Of a DNA stretch of 64,000 nt, positions 1 through 9,300 are shown in pieces; position 1 is the stretch's first letter; each line of letters begins with the position of its first letter. A program made the translations under genes and the position numbers. The notes below the pieces were generated by a model. That model was given only the letters and a program-made list of their open reading frames with translations, did no database searches and was not told the DNA's origin. The stretch spans positions 310,001-374,000 of the forward strand of contig NZ_JAFEUV020000002.1 of the NCBI RefSeq assembly GCF_017355915.2, given 5' to 3'. Origin of the DNA: Telluribacter roseus (lineage in GTDB: Bacteria > Bacteroidota > Bacteroidia > Cytophagales > Spirosomataceae).

Positions 1-586
1 TTGGAGTAGCACCTGAGCCCTCTTGCTGTACTATATAACGTAGTCCTGACTCGGTCTTTTGTGCTTTACCCTGCAGATTATTTTTGGCCAGATAGTCCTC
101 AATTACTTTTTCATCTACGCCTTTCTGCTTGGCACCCTGTGCGGCCTGCTCTTTCTGAAATTCTTCCGAAGTCTGAACCTCCATAACCTTAACGGTAAAG
201 CCCAGATCAGAGCCCTTCTTGATCATAGGAGGCATAGGCTGCTGCATCTTTGAGAAGAGTGAGTCAGCATTGACATAGAAAGTAGCGCTATCACCTTTAG
301 CCAGCATAGCCAGTCCTTCTTCAAAGCTACCTTTGAAAGGAGCCTGCTGAAGTACTAGTTTAACGGGGGCTGACTCCTTGTACGTATCACGCAGTACTGA
401 ATCTTCGCTGTTTTTCAGTACAAGATGAAACGTCATTATATCACCTAGTTTGGCTTGGCGGGCATCGTCGTTATGCTCGTGGAGCTGGTACTTAAGGCCG
501 TTTTCTGTTACCTGCGTGCGGTATTGGTTGCAGGAGGCGGCCAGGATACCTATACCCAGCGCAAAACCGATTGTTCTCAAATTCAT
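1..586 (-). CDS. FKBP-type peptidyl-prolyl isomerase lipoprotein, C-terminus cut by the window edge
   Basis: The frame opens at an ATG at 586 on the minus strand and runs off the left edge without a stop. The first residues form a lipoprotein signal (MNLRTIGFALGIGILAASC), with Cys19 as the likely lipidation site. Residues about 30-135 form an FKBP-like module (GDIMTFHLVLKN, KGSFEEGLAMLAKGDSATFY). After a charged linker (KEQAAQGAKQKGVDEKVI) a second FKBP domain begins with SGLRYIVQQEGSG. This suggests a two-FKBP-domain lipoprotein that catalyses prolyl isomerisation or acts as a chaperone in the periplasm. It lies 109 bases downstream of nrnA on the same strand and may be cotranscribed. The call rests on sequence pattern; the catalytic half of domain 2 is outside the window. 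Confidence 0.8.
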   Translation of the reverse strand, partial: MNLRTIGFALGIGILAASCNQYRTQVTENGLKYQLHEHNDDARQAKLGDIMTFHLVLKNSEDSVLRDTYKESAPVKLVLQQAPFKGSFEEGLAMLAKGDSATFYVNADSLFSKMQQPMPPMIKKGSDLGFTVKVMEVQTSEEFQKEQAAQGAKQKGVDEKVIEDYLAKNNLQGKAQKTESGLRYIVQQEGSGATP

Positions 587-695
587 TGGTTTATAATTTA
601 TAAAAAAAGGTATTGTTGAATGTTTATTAATACTCTCGATCAGATAATAACTTCTATAACGTTAAGAATCCTGTTTTTGTGTCCTTGTTCCGGAT

Positions 696-1727
696 TTAGC
701 GTACGCTTTGAAGCTGGGCCTGGTACTCAGGCAGCACCGCCAGAAAACTCTGTACCGTTTCGGCCAGTGACAGGGTCGTGCGCCCTCCGGAGGCGTTCTT
801 ATGGCCACCTCCATTAAAATAAGCATGCGCCAGATCACGTACCGAAAAGTCTCCCGCCGAGCGGAAGGATATTTTTACTTCGTCTTTACGCTCTATAAAC
901 AGCGCCGACATAACCACATCTTCAACCTGTAGGCCGTAGTTGACGATGCCGTCGGTATCACCCACGCTGGAAGAGTACAGCTCCAGATCGGCAGCCGTAA
1001 GAGTCATGTACGAGGTACGGTATTCGGGCAGGACATGGATCTTGGATAGCGCATGGCCCAGCAGCTGGAGCCGCGATAAGGGAGAACTATCAAAAATAAG
1101 ACGATGTACCCGATTAAGCTCAAAGCCGGTATGCATCATGTCGGCTACGGCCAGATGTACCTCAGGCGTAGTACTAGCGTGTCTGAACGAGCCGGTGTCG
1201 GTCATGATACCCGCGTACAGGCACTCCGCCAGGGGAATATCCTGCTCGTTCTGGAACAGGTTTGGGTCCAGCGCTTTTATGATCTGGTAAATAAGCTGGG
1301 CCGTAGCAGCCGCGTTGGTATCCCACACCATCAGGTCGGCAAACTGCTCCGGTTCGAGGTGGTGGTCTACCAGTAGCTTGGTAGCAGTGGCCTCCTGCAC
1401 TACCTTACCCAGATCTTTAAGCCGCGATAGCGCCGAAAAGTCAAGGCAGCAGATAAGGGTAGCCTGCTCTATATGTTGCTGGCAGATCTTTCGTGAAGCC
1501 CCGCTTTCTTCGTAGACCATTACTGTTTCGATCCCGGGCAGCCAGCGGAGATTGTTAGGATAGTCGGTAGGGCTGATGACAGTAACCTGGTGCCCCTGTC
1601 GCCGCAGAAAGAGCGCCCATCCCAGTGAGGAACCGAGCGCATCAGCGTCAGGATCGCGGTGCATTGTAATGATAATGCGCTGGGGCTGGGATAAAAGATC
1701 GCGTAACGCGTCTATCGCTTGATTCAC
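696..1727 (-). CDS. nrnA: DHH/DHHA1 phosphoesterase, bifunctional oligoribonuclease/PAP phosphatase type
   Basis: A 343-residue DHH-family protein. The N-terminal DHH domain shows HRDPDADA (23-30), Asp96 in CLDFSAL, DHH at 121-123 and GIMTDTGSF (173-181), which bind the metal pair. The C-terminal DHHA1 domain carries the substrate loop GGGHKNASGG (306-315). Proteins of this architecture degrade short RNA oligomers (nanoRNA) and dephosphorylate 3'-phosphoadenosine 5'-phosphate in the cytoplasm. The usual Gly of the first motif (PDGDA) is Ala here, a mild variant. The start ATG at 1727 gives the family's normal length. It is divergent from ndk, with about 200 bases between them, and is followed by the FKBP gene. 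Confidence 0.92.
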   Translation of the reverse strand: MNQAIDALRDLLSQPQRIIITMHRDPDADALGSSLGWALFLRRQGHQVTVISPTDYPNNLRWLPGIETVMVYEESGASRKICQQHIEQATLICCLDFSALSRLKDLGKVVQEATATKLLVDHHLEPEQFADLMVWDTNAAATAQLIYQIIKALDPNLFQNEQDIPLAECLYAGIMTDTGSFRHASTTPEVHLAVADMMHTGFELNRVHRLIFDSSPLSRLQLLGHALSKIHVLPEYRTSYMTLTAADLELYSSSVGDTDGIVNYGLQVEDVVMSALFIERKDEVKISFRSAGDFSVRDLAHAYFNGGGHKNASGGRTTLSLAETVQSFLAVLPEYQAQLQSVR

Positions 1728-1885
1728 TGTAATAGTATTAGAAATAAAGAAAAGCTATATAAAGCGCACAAAATTAACAAAAGTGTTGATATTTAGATAT
1801 GATCGCACCTCAATCCCTGATAGTCAACTCTTTATTTTAGGAGGCTTATTTGGCGTCAAACGGGATACTGGTGAGGGTATTATAA

Positions 1886-1893
1886 TAGATTTG
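1886..1893 (+). promoter_or_regulatory. Putative -7 element (TAGATTTG) for ndk
   Basis: Matches the Bacteroidota -7 consensus TAnnTTTG and ends 37 bases before the ndk start. No good TTG -33 box stands at the expected spacing, so this is a motif match only. Confidence 0.4.
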
Positions 1894-1930
1894 GCTTATT
1901 TTTACGATCAAATAAAATTATACATTTACT

Positions 1931-2350
1931 ATGTCAGGTAACAAAACCTTCACAATGATCAAGCCCGATGCCGTAACTGACGGACATACCGGAGCTATTA
2001 TCAAAATGATTGAAGAGGCAGGATTCAGAATTGTAGCCATGAAGAAAACCCGGCTAACCAGTGAGCAGGCTGGCCAGTTTTACGAAGTACACAAGGAGCG
2101 TCCTTTCTACGCTGGCCTGTGCAGCTACATGTCGTCCGGAGCCATTGTACCCATGATTCTTGAAAAGTCCAACGCTGTGGCCGACTTCCGGACCCTGATC
2201 GGCGCTACTGATCCGGCCAAGGCAGAAGAAGGTACCGTGCGTAAGCTATATGCCAGGTCTCTTGAGTCCAACGCTATCCACGGATCCGATTCGGACGAAA
2301 ATGCCGCCATCGAAGGAAGCTTTTTCTTCGCGGCTACCGAACTGTATTAA
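1931..2350 (+). CDS. ndk: Nucleoside diphosphate kinase
   Basis: A 139-residue NDP kinase of normal length. It transfers the gamma phosphate of ATP to NDPs through a phosphohistidine. The catalytic His117 lies in the signature NAIHGSDS (114-121); the N-terminal nucleotide-binding segment [10 protein letters not shown] and the EERPFY-like stretch [10 protein letters not shown] are also present. Single-gene unit between divergent nrnA and a convergent hydrolase gene, ended by a strong hairpin at 2374-2411. Confidence 0.97.
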   Translation: MSGNKTFTMIKPDAVTDGHTGAIIKMIEEAGFRIVAMKKTRLTSEQAGQFYEVHKERPFYAGLCSYMSSGAIVPMILEKSNAVADFRTLIGATDPAKAEEGTVRKLYARSLESNAIHGSDSDENAAIEGSFFFAATELY

Positions 2351-2373
2351 TTCAGCCCTCAGGAGCCTATTAT

Positions 2374-2411
2374 AGCACAAAGCCCCGGCCAGCAGGTCGG
2401 GGCTTTGTGCT
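2374..2411 (+). terminator. Bidirectional hairpin between ndk and the hydrolase gene
   Basis: Arms of 17 bases (AGCACAAAGCCCCGGCC and its complement, one G-T wobble) around a four-base loop AGCA. There is no long T run on either side. It lies between two convergent genes (stops at 2350 and 2431) and so can serve both. Confidence 0.75.
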
Positions 2412-2430
2412 GCTTTGGAAATATCTCTAC

Positions 2431-3339
2431 TTAGTTTCGGGCCAATTCGCTGAGCTTCTCAGGAGTAATAAGCTCCAGCAAACTCTCGCGGATGAGGTCG
2501 GGCCGGTCCCACAGGATCGTGTGGCCGATGCCTTCCAGAGGAACCAGCTTCAGGGAAGTAGCATTGATAAGCCGCTTTTGAGCGTACTCGGCATTGGAGT
2601 AGTAAATCAACCCATCGGCCTTGCCGTGTAGCAGGATAATTTTGGATTGAATGCGCTCCCAGCCATCCTGAATATCCTCGAGGGCTTTCTGGTGGCTGAG
2701 TTTTTCGTCATTGGCTACCAGCACTAGCGTCGGGAAAAACCACCTGAACCAGGGGGAGGCGATCGCGTAGCTAATGGGGTAGGTATACTCCTGACCCGGT
2801 GCCAGTGACGACGACACAAACAGTATTCCGGATACCTTGTCTGGATTATTCATGGCCAGCTTGGCCACTACCGCCCCACCGTACGATGAGGCTGCCAGTA
2901 CTACCTTACGTCCCTGAGCCGCGTAGCGGTTGATGATGGGCTGCAGGTAGCGGGCCTGATCCGAAACAGATATGACTGATTTGCCAAAATCAGAGTACCC
3001 ATAGCCCGGGCGATCTACCCCCACGAGCATAGTACGCCGCAGCAGGGCGGTATCTTCATAAAATCGGGTAAAAAAACTTAGTGAACTGGGGGCGCCATGT
3101 ACCATGATGGTAACGGGTAAGCTATCTGCCCCGAACTCTACATACCGAACCGTCCGGTCCTCAATCTTATAACGGTGTATCTGTGGATCAATGGACAAAG
3201 TCGAAAAATGATTCTTAATGTCTTCGTCACTGTACCTGTACTCAACCCGCTGAGCTAACCACCACAATACCACCAGCAACACCAACAGAGTTGCCATGGA
3301 CCACCGCACCCAAAGGGCCTGAAATCGTATAGATGTCAT
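2431..3339 (-). CDS. Alpha/beta hydrolase with N-terminal membrane anchor
   Basis: A 302-residue protein with an N-terminal hydrophobic segment (about 12-32) that anchors or exports it, then an alpha/beta-hydrolase fold. The oxyanion strand reads VTIMVHGAPSS, the nucleophile elbow is AASSYGGA (Ser flanked by small residues in place of strict GxSxG) and the catalytic His sits in EGIGHTILWDRPD. The acid is probably an Asp in the preceding ILLHGKADGLIYYSN segment. The substrate cannot be read from sequence; an esterase or lipase role is the general expectation. Transcribed alone towards ndk. Confidence 0.82.
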   Translation of the reverse strand: MTSIRFQALWVRWSMATLLVLLVVLWWLAQRVEYRYSDEDIKNHFSTLSIDPQIHRYKIEDRTVRYVEFGADSLPVTIMVHGAPSSLSFFTRFYEDTALLRRTMLVGVDRPGYGYSDFGKSVISVSDQARYLQPIINRYAAQGRKVVLAASSYGGAVVAKLAMNNPDKVSGILFVSSSLAPGQEYTYPISYAIASPWFRWFFPTLVLVANDEKLSHQKALEDIQDGWERIQSKIILLHGKADGLIYYSNAEYAQKRLINATSLKLVPLEGIGHTILWDRPDLIRESLLELITPEKLSELARN

Positions 3340-3394
3340 GTAAATTGTTTTACTACCGTAACACTTATCTTTTGCTTAGTTGGTAACAAAAAAA

Positions 3395-3420
3395 ACGAAG
3401 CACAGGTTGCTGTGCTTCGT
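3395..3420 (-). terminator. Intrinsic terminator of the first fasciclin gene
   Basis: Perfect 11-base arms ACGAAGCACAG/CTGTGCTTCGT with loop GTTG. On the minus strand it is followed directly by a T run (read as A run at 3387-3394). It lies 22 bases past the stop at 3443. Confidence 0.88.
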
Positions 3421-3442
3421 ATGAAAAGTAGGAATATTTATA

Positions 3443-4390
3443 TTATGGTAACAGTAGGCGGTCAATCACGTGTATAACGCCATTCTGGGCCAGTATATCG
3501 GCCTTGGTTACGTTGGCAGGCTGCCCCATATTGCCTGGCCCTGAAATTCTTAGACCATTGGTTGTTTCTACGCGTATCTGTTTGTTAGAAGCAGTGGTGA
3601 GTGAGCCCGTGGCCAGATTGGTAGAGAACAGGCGCCCCGGTACAATATGGTACATAATGACTGAAGACAGTGCCGTGGGGCCTGCCGCTTCCAGAGCCGC
3701 CGCCGTAGGGAAGCCGGCGTCCATAAATGCCCGGTTGGTAGGCAGAAAGAGTGTATACGACGAAGCTTCCGATGTGAGTGTAGTCAGGATAGCCGGATTG
3801 GAGGTAGCCGCCCGGGTAACTGCCGCTACCAGAAAGCTATACTCTTCATTGCCCTGTAAAATATTCATCAGGCTCCGGTTGGCTGGCACGATCACGCGGT
3901 CGATGACATGGATAATACCATTATCGGCCTTCAAATCCCTGTTTATTACCCTGGCTCCGTTGATGGATGTACCGGAGCCGGTTTTGGTGATAAAGGCTTT
4001 GTTATTAGCCATGGTAGGTAATTCCTGGTTGGTACCCGTGCCCAGTTCTTCTGATTTGATCCGTGTAGGCATGATATGGTACTCCAGTATCTGCCTTACG
4101 GCTGCCGCCGGCAGGGCTTTTATAGCAGCGGCATCCGCGTAGCCCGACGCATGGAAGGCACTATCGTTAGGAGCGAAAACGGTGAGATTGCTGGTGCGGA
4201 GAGCATCACCTAAACCGGCATATTTTATCGATTCGTAAAGAATACTAAACTCCTGGTTTTCATGGAAAACATCAGTTACTGTCTTGGGCTTCACATCCTG
4301 GTCGGCCTCTTTACATCCTGCTATACTGATCAGAAAAACCATGGCTACCAGTTTAGCGGTATGCAGCAGTAAGTAGTTTAATTTTTGCAT
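3443..4390 (-). CDS. Fasciclin-domain lipoprotein (two FAS1 domains), copy 1
   Basis: A 315-residue surface or periplasmic protein. Residues 1-26 form a lipoprotein signal ending LISIAGC, with Cys26 as lipidation site. Two FAS1 domains follow: about 35-170 (TVFAPNDSAF, YHIMPTRI, NGIIHVIDRVIVP) and about 172-315 (YTLFLPTNRAF, YHIVPGRLFSTN, NGVIHVIDRLLLP). FAS1 domains mediate adhesion; no enzymatic role is expected. It is followed by its own terminator and lies 236 bases downstream of a close paralogue with the same architecture, suggesting tandem duplication. Confidence 0.92.
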   Translation of the reverse strand: MQKLNYLLLHTAKLVAMVFLISIAGCKEADQDVKPKTVTDVFHENQEFSILYESIKYAGLGDALRTSNLTVFAPNDSAFHASGYADAAAIKALPAAAVRQILEYHIMPTRIKSEELGTGTNQELPTMANNKAFITKTGSGTSINGARVINRDLKADNGIIHVIDRVIVPANRSLMNILQGNEEYSFLVAAVTRAATSNPAILTTLTSEASSYTLFLPTNRAFMDAGFPTAAALEAAGPTALSSVIMYHIVPGRLFSTNLATGSLTTASNKQIRVETTNGLRISGPGNMGQPANVTKADILAQNGVIHVIDRLLLP

Positions 4391-4577
4391 AGTCGATACA
4401 TGTGGTTTTGTGTTAGATGGCTCTCATTTCTCCAATCAAAAACGAACGTAGCTGCTTTATTGGTAGATTTAAGCTGCATTTATTATTATATGTGGTATGC
4501 GAAGGTATAAGATTTTGATGAGTCTTCTGAATCAAATGGTACAGACCAGTTATATCCGGAAGAGTAGTGTAATAAAA

Positions 4578-4605
4578 AAGCGGAGCCCTCATCAGAGCTC
4601 CGCTT
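4578..4605 (-). terminator. Intrinsic terminator of the second fasciclin gene
   Basis: AAGCGGAGC/GCTCCGCTT arms with a ten-base loop; on the minus strand the stem runs into a T stretch (A run at 4574-4579 on plus). It is 21 bases past the stop at 4627, so the two fasciclin genes are separate units. Confidence 0.85.
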
Positions 4606-4626
4606 AAGCTGAATACATTCAGTAAC

Positions 4627-5604
4627 CTATTGAGCAGGTGTAGTAGGCGTAGTCGGTGCGGGCATCAGTACCCGGTCTATGATGTGTACAATACCATTTG
4701 TAGCCATCATGTTGGCCTGAGTAACCGTAGCCGCCTGTGAATTGTTACCACCGCCGGTGATACGTACCCCGTTGCTTACATCTACTGCAAACGGAGAATT
4801 GGCCGCCGTAGTAACATTACCATTGGCCAGGTTGGTCGAGAACATCCGACCCGGCACTACGTGATACAGAATAACAGAAGCCAGTGCCGCCGGACTAGCC
4901 GCCTGTATGTCGGCTGGGGTAGCGTAGCCCGCATTGATAAAGGCCTGGTTGGTAGGCGCGAATACAGTATATGCATCGCTGCTGGAAGCCAGTGCCGTCA
5001 TAACCGCCGGATTGGCCGAAGCAGCGCGGGTAGCGGCTGCCACCAGGTAACTAAGGTTAGTATTGCCCTGAACCAGCTGCATCAGATTCTGACTAGCAGG
5101 CATCAGTACCCGGTCAATGACGTGGATAATTCCGTTATCAGCCTGAATGTCGGCTCTTACTACACGGGCTCCGTTCACGGATACGCCGCCGGTGTTCTTG
5201 GTAACATAGGCAGTACCGTTACCAAGCATTACAAATGCCTGATTATTCTCGGTTTTAAGGTCGGTAGAAGTATTGCGGGTATTGATAACATGGTACTGCA
5301 GCATATCTCTTACCGTATTGGCAGGTAGAGCTCTGACAGCAGCGGCATCAGCATAGCCAGATGCGCGGAAAGCATCATCGTTAGGTGCAAATAACGTAAT
5401 AGTACCAGTACGTAGGGTTTCCATCATACCGGCATGTTGCAGGGCCGCTTCCAGAATAGTAAAGTCATTGTCTTGCTGAATGACGTCAGATACGGTGTTT
5501 GGTGTTACATCGTCATCGTTATTCTTGCATCCTGCTGTGCTGAATAGTAGAGCCACCGCTACCAGAGAGGTAGCCCATCTCATCCAAAAATTCGCCTTTT
5601 TCAT
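4627..5604 (-). CDS. Fasciclin-domain lipoprotein (two FAS1 domains), copy 2
   Basis: A 325-residue paralogue of the neighbouring fasciclin protein. The lipoprotein signal ends LLFSTAGC, followed by Asn/Asp residues (KNNDDD). FAS1 domain 1 covers about 40-175 (ITLFAPNDDAFRASGYADAA, YHVINTRN, NGIIHVIDRVLMP) and domain 2 about 176-318 (YTVFAPTNQAFINAGYATPA, YHVVPGRMFSTN, NGIVHIIDRVLMP). A short Pro/Thr tail ends the protein. Export to the envelope and an adhesion role are inferred from the family. It is divergent from the DUF1080 gene across a 117-base region that contains an inverted repeat. Confidence 0.92.
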   Translation of the reverse strand: MKKANFWMRWATSLVAVALLFSTAGCKNNDDDVTPNTVSDVIQQDNDFTILEAALQHAGMMETLRTGTITLFAPNDDAFRASGYADAAAVRALPANTVRDMLQYHVINTRNTSTDLKTENNQAFVMLGNGTAYVTKNTGGVSVNGARVVRADIQADNGIIHVIDRVLMPASQNLMQLVQGNTNLSYLVAAATRAASANPAVMTALASSSDAYTVFAPTNQAFINAGYATPADIQAASPAALASVILYHVVPGRMFSTNLANGNVTTAANSPFAVDVSNGVRITGGGNNSQAATVTQANMMATNGIVHIIDRVLMPAPTTPTTPAQ

Positions 5605-5619
5605 ACCTTGAAATGGATT

Positions 5620-5648
5620 TGAGTTGTTATGTGTATATTAACAACTCA
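5620..5648. promoter_or_regulatory. Inverted repeat between divergent fasciclin and DUF1080 genes
   Basis: Perfect 10-base arms TGAGTTGTTA/TAACAACTCA separated by nine bases. It lies between the fasciclin start (5604) and the putative -7 element of the DUF1080 gene (5676), where an operator would be expected. It could equally form a hairpin in a leader RNA. Confidence 0.4.
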
Positions 5649-5675
5649 TAAACTGGTTAGGAAGAGGAATGTTCT

Positions 5676-5683
5676 ACCTTTGA
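5676..5683 (+). promoter_or_regulatory. Putative -7 element (TACCTTTG) for the DUF1080 gene
   Basis: Exact TAnnTTTG match ending 38 bases before the ATG at 5722. A weak CTG stands about 19 bases upstream in the -33 position. Confidence 0.5.
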
Positions 5684-5721
5684 CTACAGGTGTATTTAAT
5701 AACTAACAATAATCCGTACTT

Positions 5722-6366
5722 ATGAAAGATTACAAATGGTTGTATGTTTGTGTCATGTTGCTCATTGCTGGTAATATTTTTGCTGCAGCAGATGGTAGGA
5801 ACGATCAGTCGAAGCAGGGCCCGGACAAAAAACGCGTAAAGCTTTTTAATGGTAAAAACCTGTCGGGCTGGAAGGTTGTCGGCACCGAAAAGTGGTACGT
5901 AGATAAGGGTGAACTGGTGTGTGAAAGCGGTCCTGACAAGGGGTATGGGTACCTGGCTACCGACAAGTACTACAAGAATTTTGACATGACGGCGCAGTTT
6001 AAACAGGAGGCCGAAGGCAATAGCGGCATCTTTTTTCGTTCTACCTTTGAAGGAACCAAAGTAACGGGCTGGCAGGTAGAGGTAGCTCCTCCCAACCATG
6101 ATACCGGCGGGATCTATGAGTCGTATGGCCGCGAATGGCTGGTGAAGATTCCGGAAGAGAAGGAGAAGATACTTAAATATGGTGACTGGAACACCATGCG
6201 CATCCGGGTAGAAGGTGACCGCGTACAAACCTGGCTGAACGGTCAGCCCATGGTAGACCTGACGGATGAGAAGATCGGACGCGGCGAAGGCTCCATCGCC
6301 CTGCAGATTCACGACGGAGGAGGTATCAAGGTACGGTGGAAAAATCTGGTATTAGAAGAACTATAA
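5722..6366 (+). CDS. Secreted DUF1080 protein (3-keto-disaccharide hydrolase domain)
   Basis: A 214-residue protein with a cleavable signal peptide (hydrophobic 8-22, cleavage near AAADG). The rest is one concanavalin-like DUF1080 beta-sandwich: LFNGKNLSGWKVVG near the start, NSGIFFRS in the middle, GWQVEVAPPNHDTGGIYESY, then GDWNTMRIRVEGDRVQTWLN, and LQIHDGGGIKVRWKNL at the end. Members bind or cleave oxidised glycans in the periplasm; some hydrolyse 3-keto-disaccharides. The actual substrate cannot be told. The kinase gene starts 18 bases after its stop, so the two are probably one operon. Confidence 0.88.
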   Translation: MKDYKWLYVCVMLLIAGNIFAAADGRNDQSKQGPDKKRVKLFNGKNLSGWKVVGTEKWYVDKGELVCESGPDKGYGYLATDKYYKNFDMTAQFKQEAEGNSGIFFRSTFEGTKVTGWQVEVAPPNHDTGGIYESYGREWLVKIPEEKEKILKYGDWNTMRIRVEGDRVQTWLNGQPMVDLTDEKIGRGEGSIALQIHDGGGIKVRWKNLVLEEL

Positions 6367-6384
6367 GTGCTTTAACTAATTGTT

Positions 6385-9300
6385 TTGCCACATAAGATAA
6401 ACATAAGACTCTTATTGATAGGGTGGTGCTGGCTGTATGCTCTGGTAGCATACAGCCAGTCTATGCAGGTACAGCGTATTACCGTAAAGGATGGTCTGTC
6501 GCAGAGTTCCCCGTATCATATTTTCAAGGATTCAAGAGGTTTCTTATGGTTGGGTACCCTGGATGGTGTCAATCGCTTTGATGGCCACCGCTTCCGGGTC
6601 TATAAGCCCGACGCCGGCAACAAGTTTTCCTTCCACGGAGTAAATGTGGCGGGTATCGTTGAAGATAAAAACGGCGATATCTGGATAGGCTCCGAAGAGG
6701 GCCTCAACCGCTACGACCGCAAGACCGACCGCTTCTTCCTGGTCCGGACGTCCCGACAGAAAAGACGTACTTCCCCTTTTTATGCGGATGAAAAGGAACT
6801 CTGGTTTTCTTCGGAAGGCGAAGGAATCATGGCCTACGAGTTCAAGACCAACCGTCTGCGGCGCATAGGTACTTACGCTCACCTCAGCCGCGACTTCGAC
6901 TACGTCGACTGGACCACCCGTACGCCTTTTGGCGATGTATGGATGCTGGGACCCAAAGGCGTAGTACGATTTGATATCAGCAGCCAGACCTACCATTACT
7001 ACTTCAACAATACCTCCCGCAATGAGTACGGCTCCCCGCTCAATGTCTACTCCCTTATGGTGGATAAGCAAAATGTAGTCTGGCTGGGTACCGATCATGG
7101 CTTGGTCCGTTTTGACCACCAGCGGAAGAGGCACGAGTCGTTTGAGTGGGCGTCGGAAGAGGAAGAGCTGGGGGTAGTATTCAGCCTCGCGGAAGACCAC
7201 AACGGGCAGCTTTGGCTCGGTACTCAGCGTAATGGCCTGTGGATACACGACAAAGCTACCAAGCGTTTCCGTGAGTTTCAGTACCGGCCTAACCTCCCCG
7301 AGAGCCTCAAGAAGTACGAGTTCTACCGGGTGTACGTCGACAATACTGGGATTATCTGGGCCAACTCTGATCCGGACGGATTACTTAAGGTAGTACCCAA
7401 TGCTTCTATGTTTGGGTACCTGGGCCAGGCTCATCCCGGGCAGCCCCAGCGAAACCTCAGCGATCCGTCGGTACGCTGTATTGGTGAAGACGGGCAGGGG
7501 CGAATCTGGATTGGTACCGAAGGCGGCCTGGATATATTTGACCGAAAGAGCGGGCTCATCCGGGAGCGGTACTTTACCGACGGGCACAACGTCCTGAAAT
7601 ATATATATCGAGACAGCAGGAATCGCATGTGGGTAGGTACCTACGGCGGTATTATGCAGTTTGATGAAGAGACCCGGCAATTCAAAAAACACCTGTTCGA
7701 CTCCGACAGCGGCAGCCGTACCTATGTACGTAATATCCTGGAGCTACCCAACCGGAAGTTGCTGATAGGTACTCCTATGGGGATGTGGCTGTTTGATCCG
7801 GTAACGGAGGCGTACGAGCGGGTGCCGCTGCTAAAAGACCGCAATATATTCGCTACCTACCTGGACAAGCAGGGTATTCTGTGGCTGAGCTCCTATTTCG
7901 AAGGCCTCTATGGCTATCGGATCAGCAAGGGTAAATGGCAGAAGGTCTACGAGGGATTAGATGATTTCAATATCAATACCATCCGCGAAGATGCCAAAAG
8001 TAATGTACTCTGGATCGCGACCGAAAAAGGTCTCCTGGCCTTTGACAAAACCAAAAAAGACTACCGCCTCTACAACGAAAAGGACGGGCTCGCCAACACC
8101 TATATCTACGGACTACTGGTGTGTGAGGATGATCAGATATTCCTAAGTACCAACCACGGTATCTCCAGCCTTGACATCCCTACGGGCGTTTTCTGCAACT
8201 ACAATCTGTCGGATGGTCTGCAGGGATATGAGTACAATGGCAACGCCTTTATGATGTCATCCCGCAACGAGTGCTATTTTGGAGGAGTCAACGGTGTCAA
8301 CTATTTCTTTCCGAGTCAGTTCAGGAAGCTGTCGTACCGGCCCCACGTATACTTCCATAATTTCAGGGTCAACGAAGAACCCTTTGAAGTCAGCGGCTAC
8401 ATCAACGAAAAAAACATCATCTACCTCCAGCACGACCAGAATACCTTCTCGCTGGAATTTGCCTCGATAGACTACTACAGCAATGGCCGTAATTTTTATC
8501 AATACTACCTCGAAGGGCAGGACGAGGGCTGGGTCAATGCCAGTGATCGTACGTACGTGCGCTACGCCAATCTGTCGCCGGGGAAGTACCTGTTCAGGGT
8601 CAAGGCCGCTAACCGCGACCGGGTCTGGAACGGGCAGGAGCGGCAGCTACTCATCGTCATCAAGCCCCCCTTCTGGCGTACCTGGTGGTTCTCGGCTTTT
8701 TATCTGATCGTGGTAGCGGGAGGTACTTACCTGATCGTACAAGGGCGCCTGCGGCGCCTGAACCGCCAGCAGCAGGAGCGCCTTAAGATTGTACTGGAAG
8801 CTCAGGAACAGGAGCGTAAAAACATAGCTCAGGACCTGCACGATGAGGTAGGATCGCGCCTGGCTACCCTGAAACTCTACCTTTCGTCACTGACCAACTT
8901 CCTGAAAGACAATACCGAGGCACAGCGTATCAAGCAGGAGGCCTTCGATATTATTACGATCTCGATGATTGACATCCGGCGACTGCTGCGCGAGCTAAAC
9001 CCCAAAACCCTCGAGCAGTACGGCTACGCGGCGGCCGTAGAAGAGCTGATTGGTAAGATCAATGCATCGGATCAGGTACGGGTTTCGTTCGAATGCCGCA
9101 ACCTACCCGATGACCTCCCCAAGGATATGCAGATGGGGCTGTACCGGATCACGCAGGAGCTTCTCAACAATACGCTCAAGCATGCCAATGCCACGGAGGT
9201 CACTATTTCGGTGGTACCTTCCGGCAATACCATCTCGTTCTTCTACGGTGATAACGGCAAAGGCTTTGACTACGCAAAAGCCAGCAAAGGGCTCGGGCTA

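Noticed and set aside
3504-4142. Plus-strand frame of 212 codons opposite the first fasciclin gene
   Set aside because: Shadow of a well supported FAS1 protein; no signal, domain or promoter.
5674-6312. Long minus-strand frame (212 codons) opposite the DUF1080 gene
   Set aside because: It lies within a clearly recognised plus-strand gene and has no family features or promoter.
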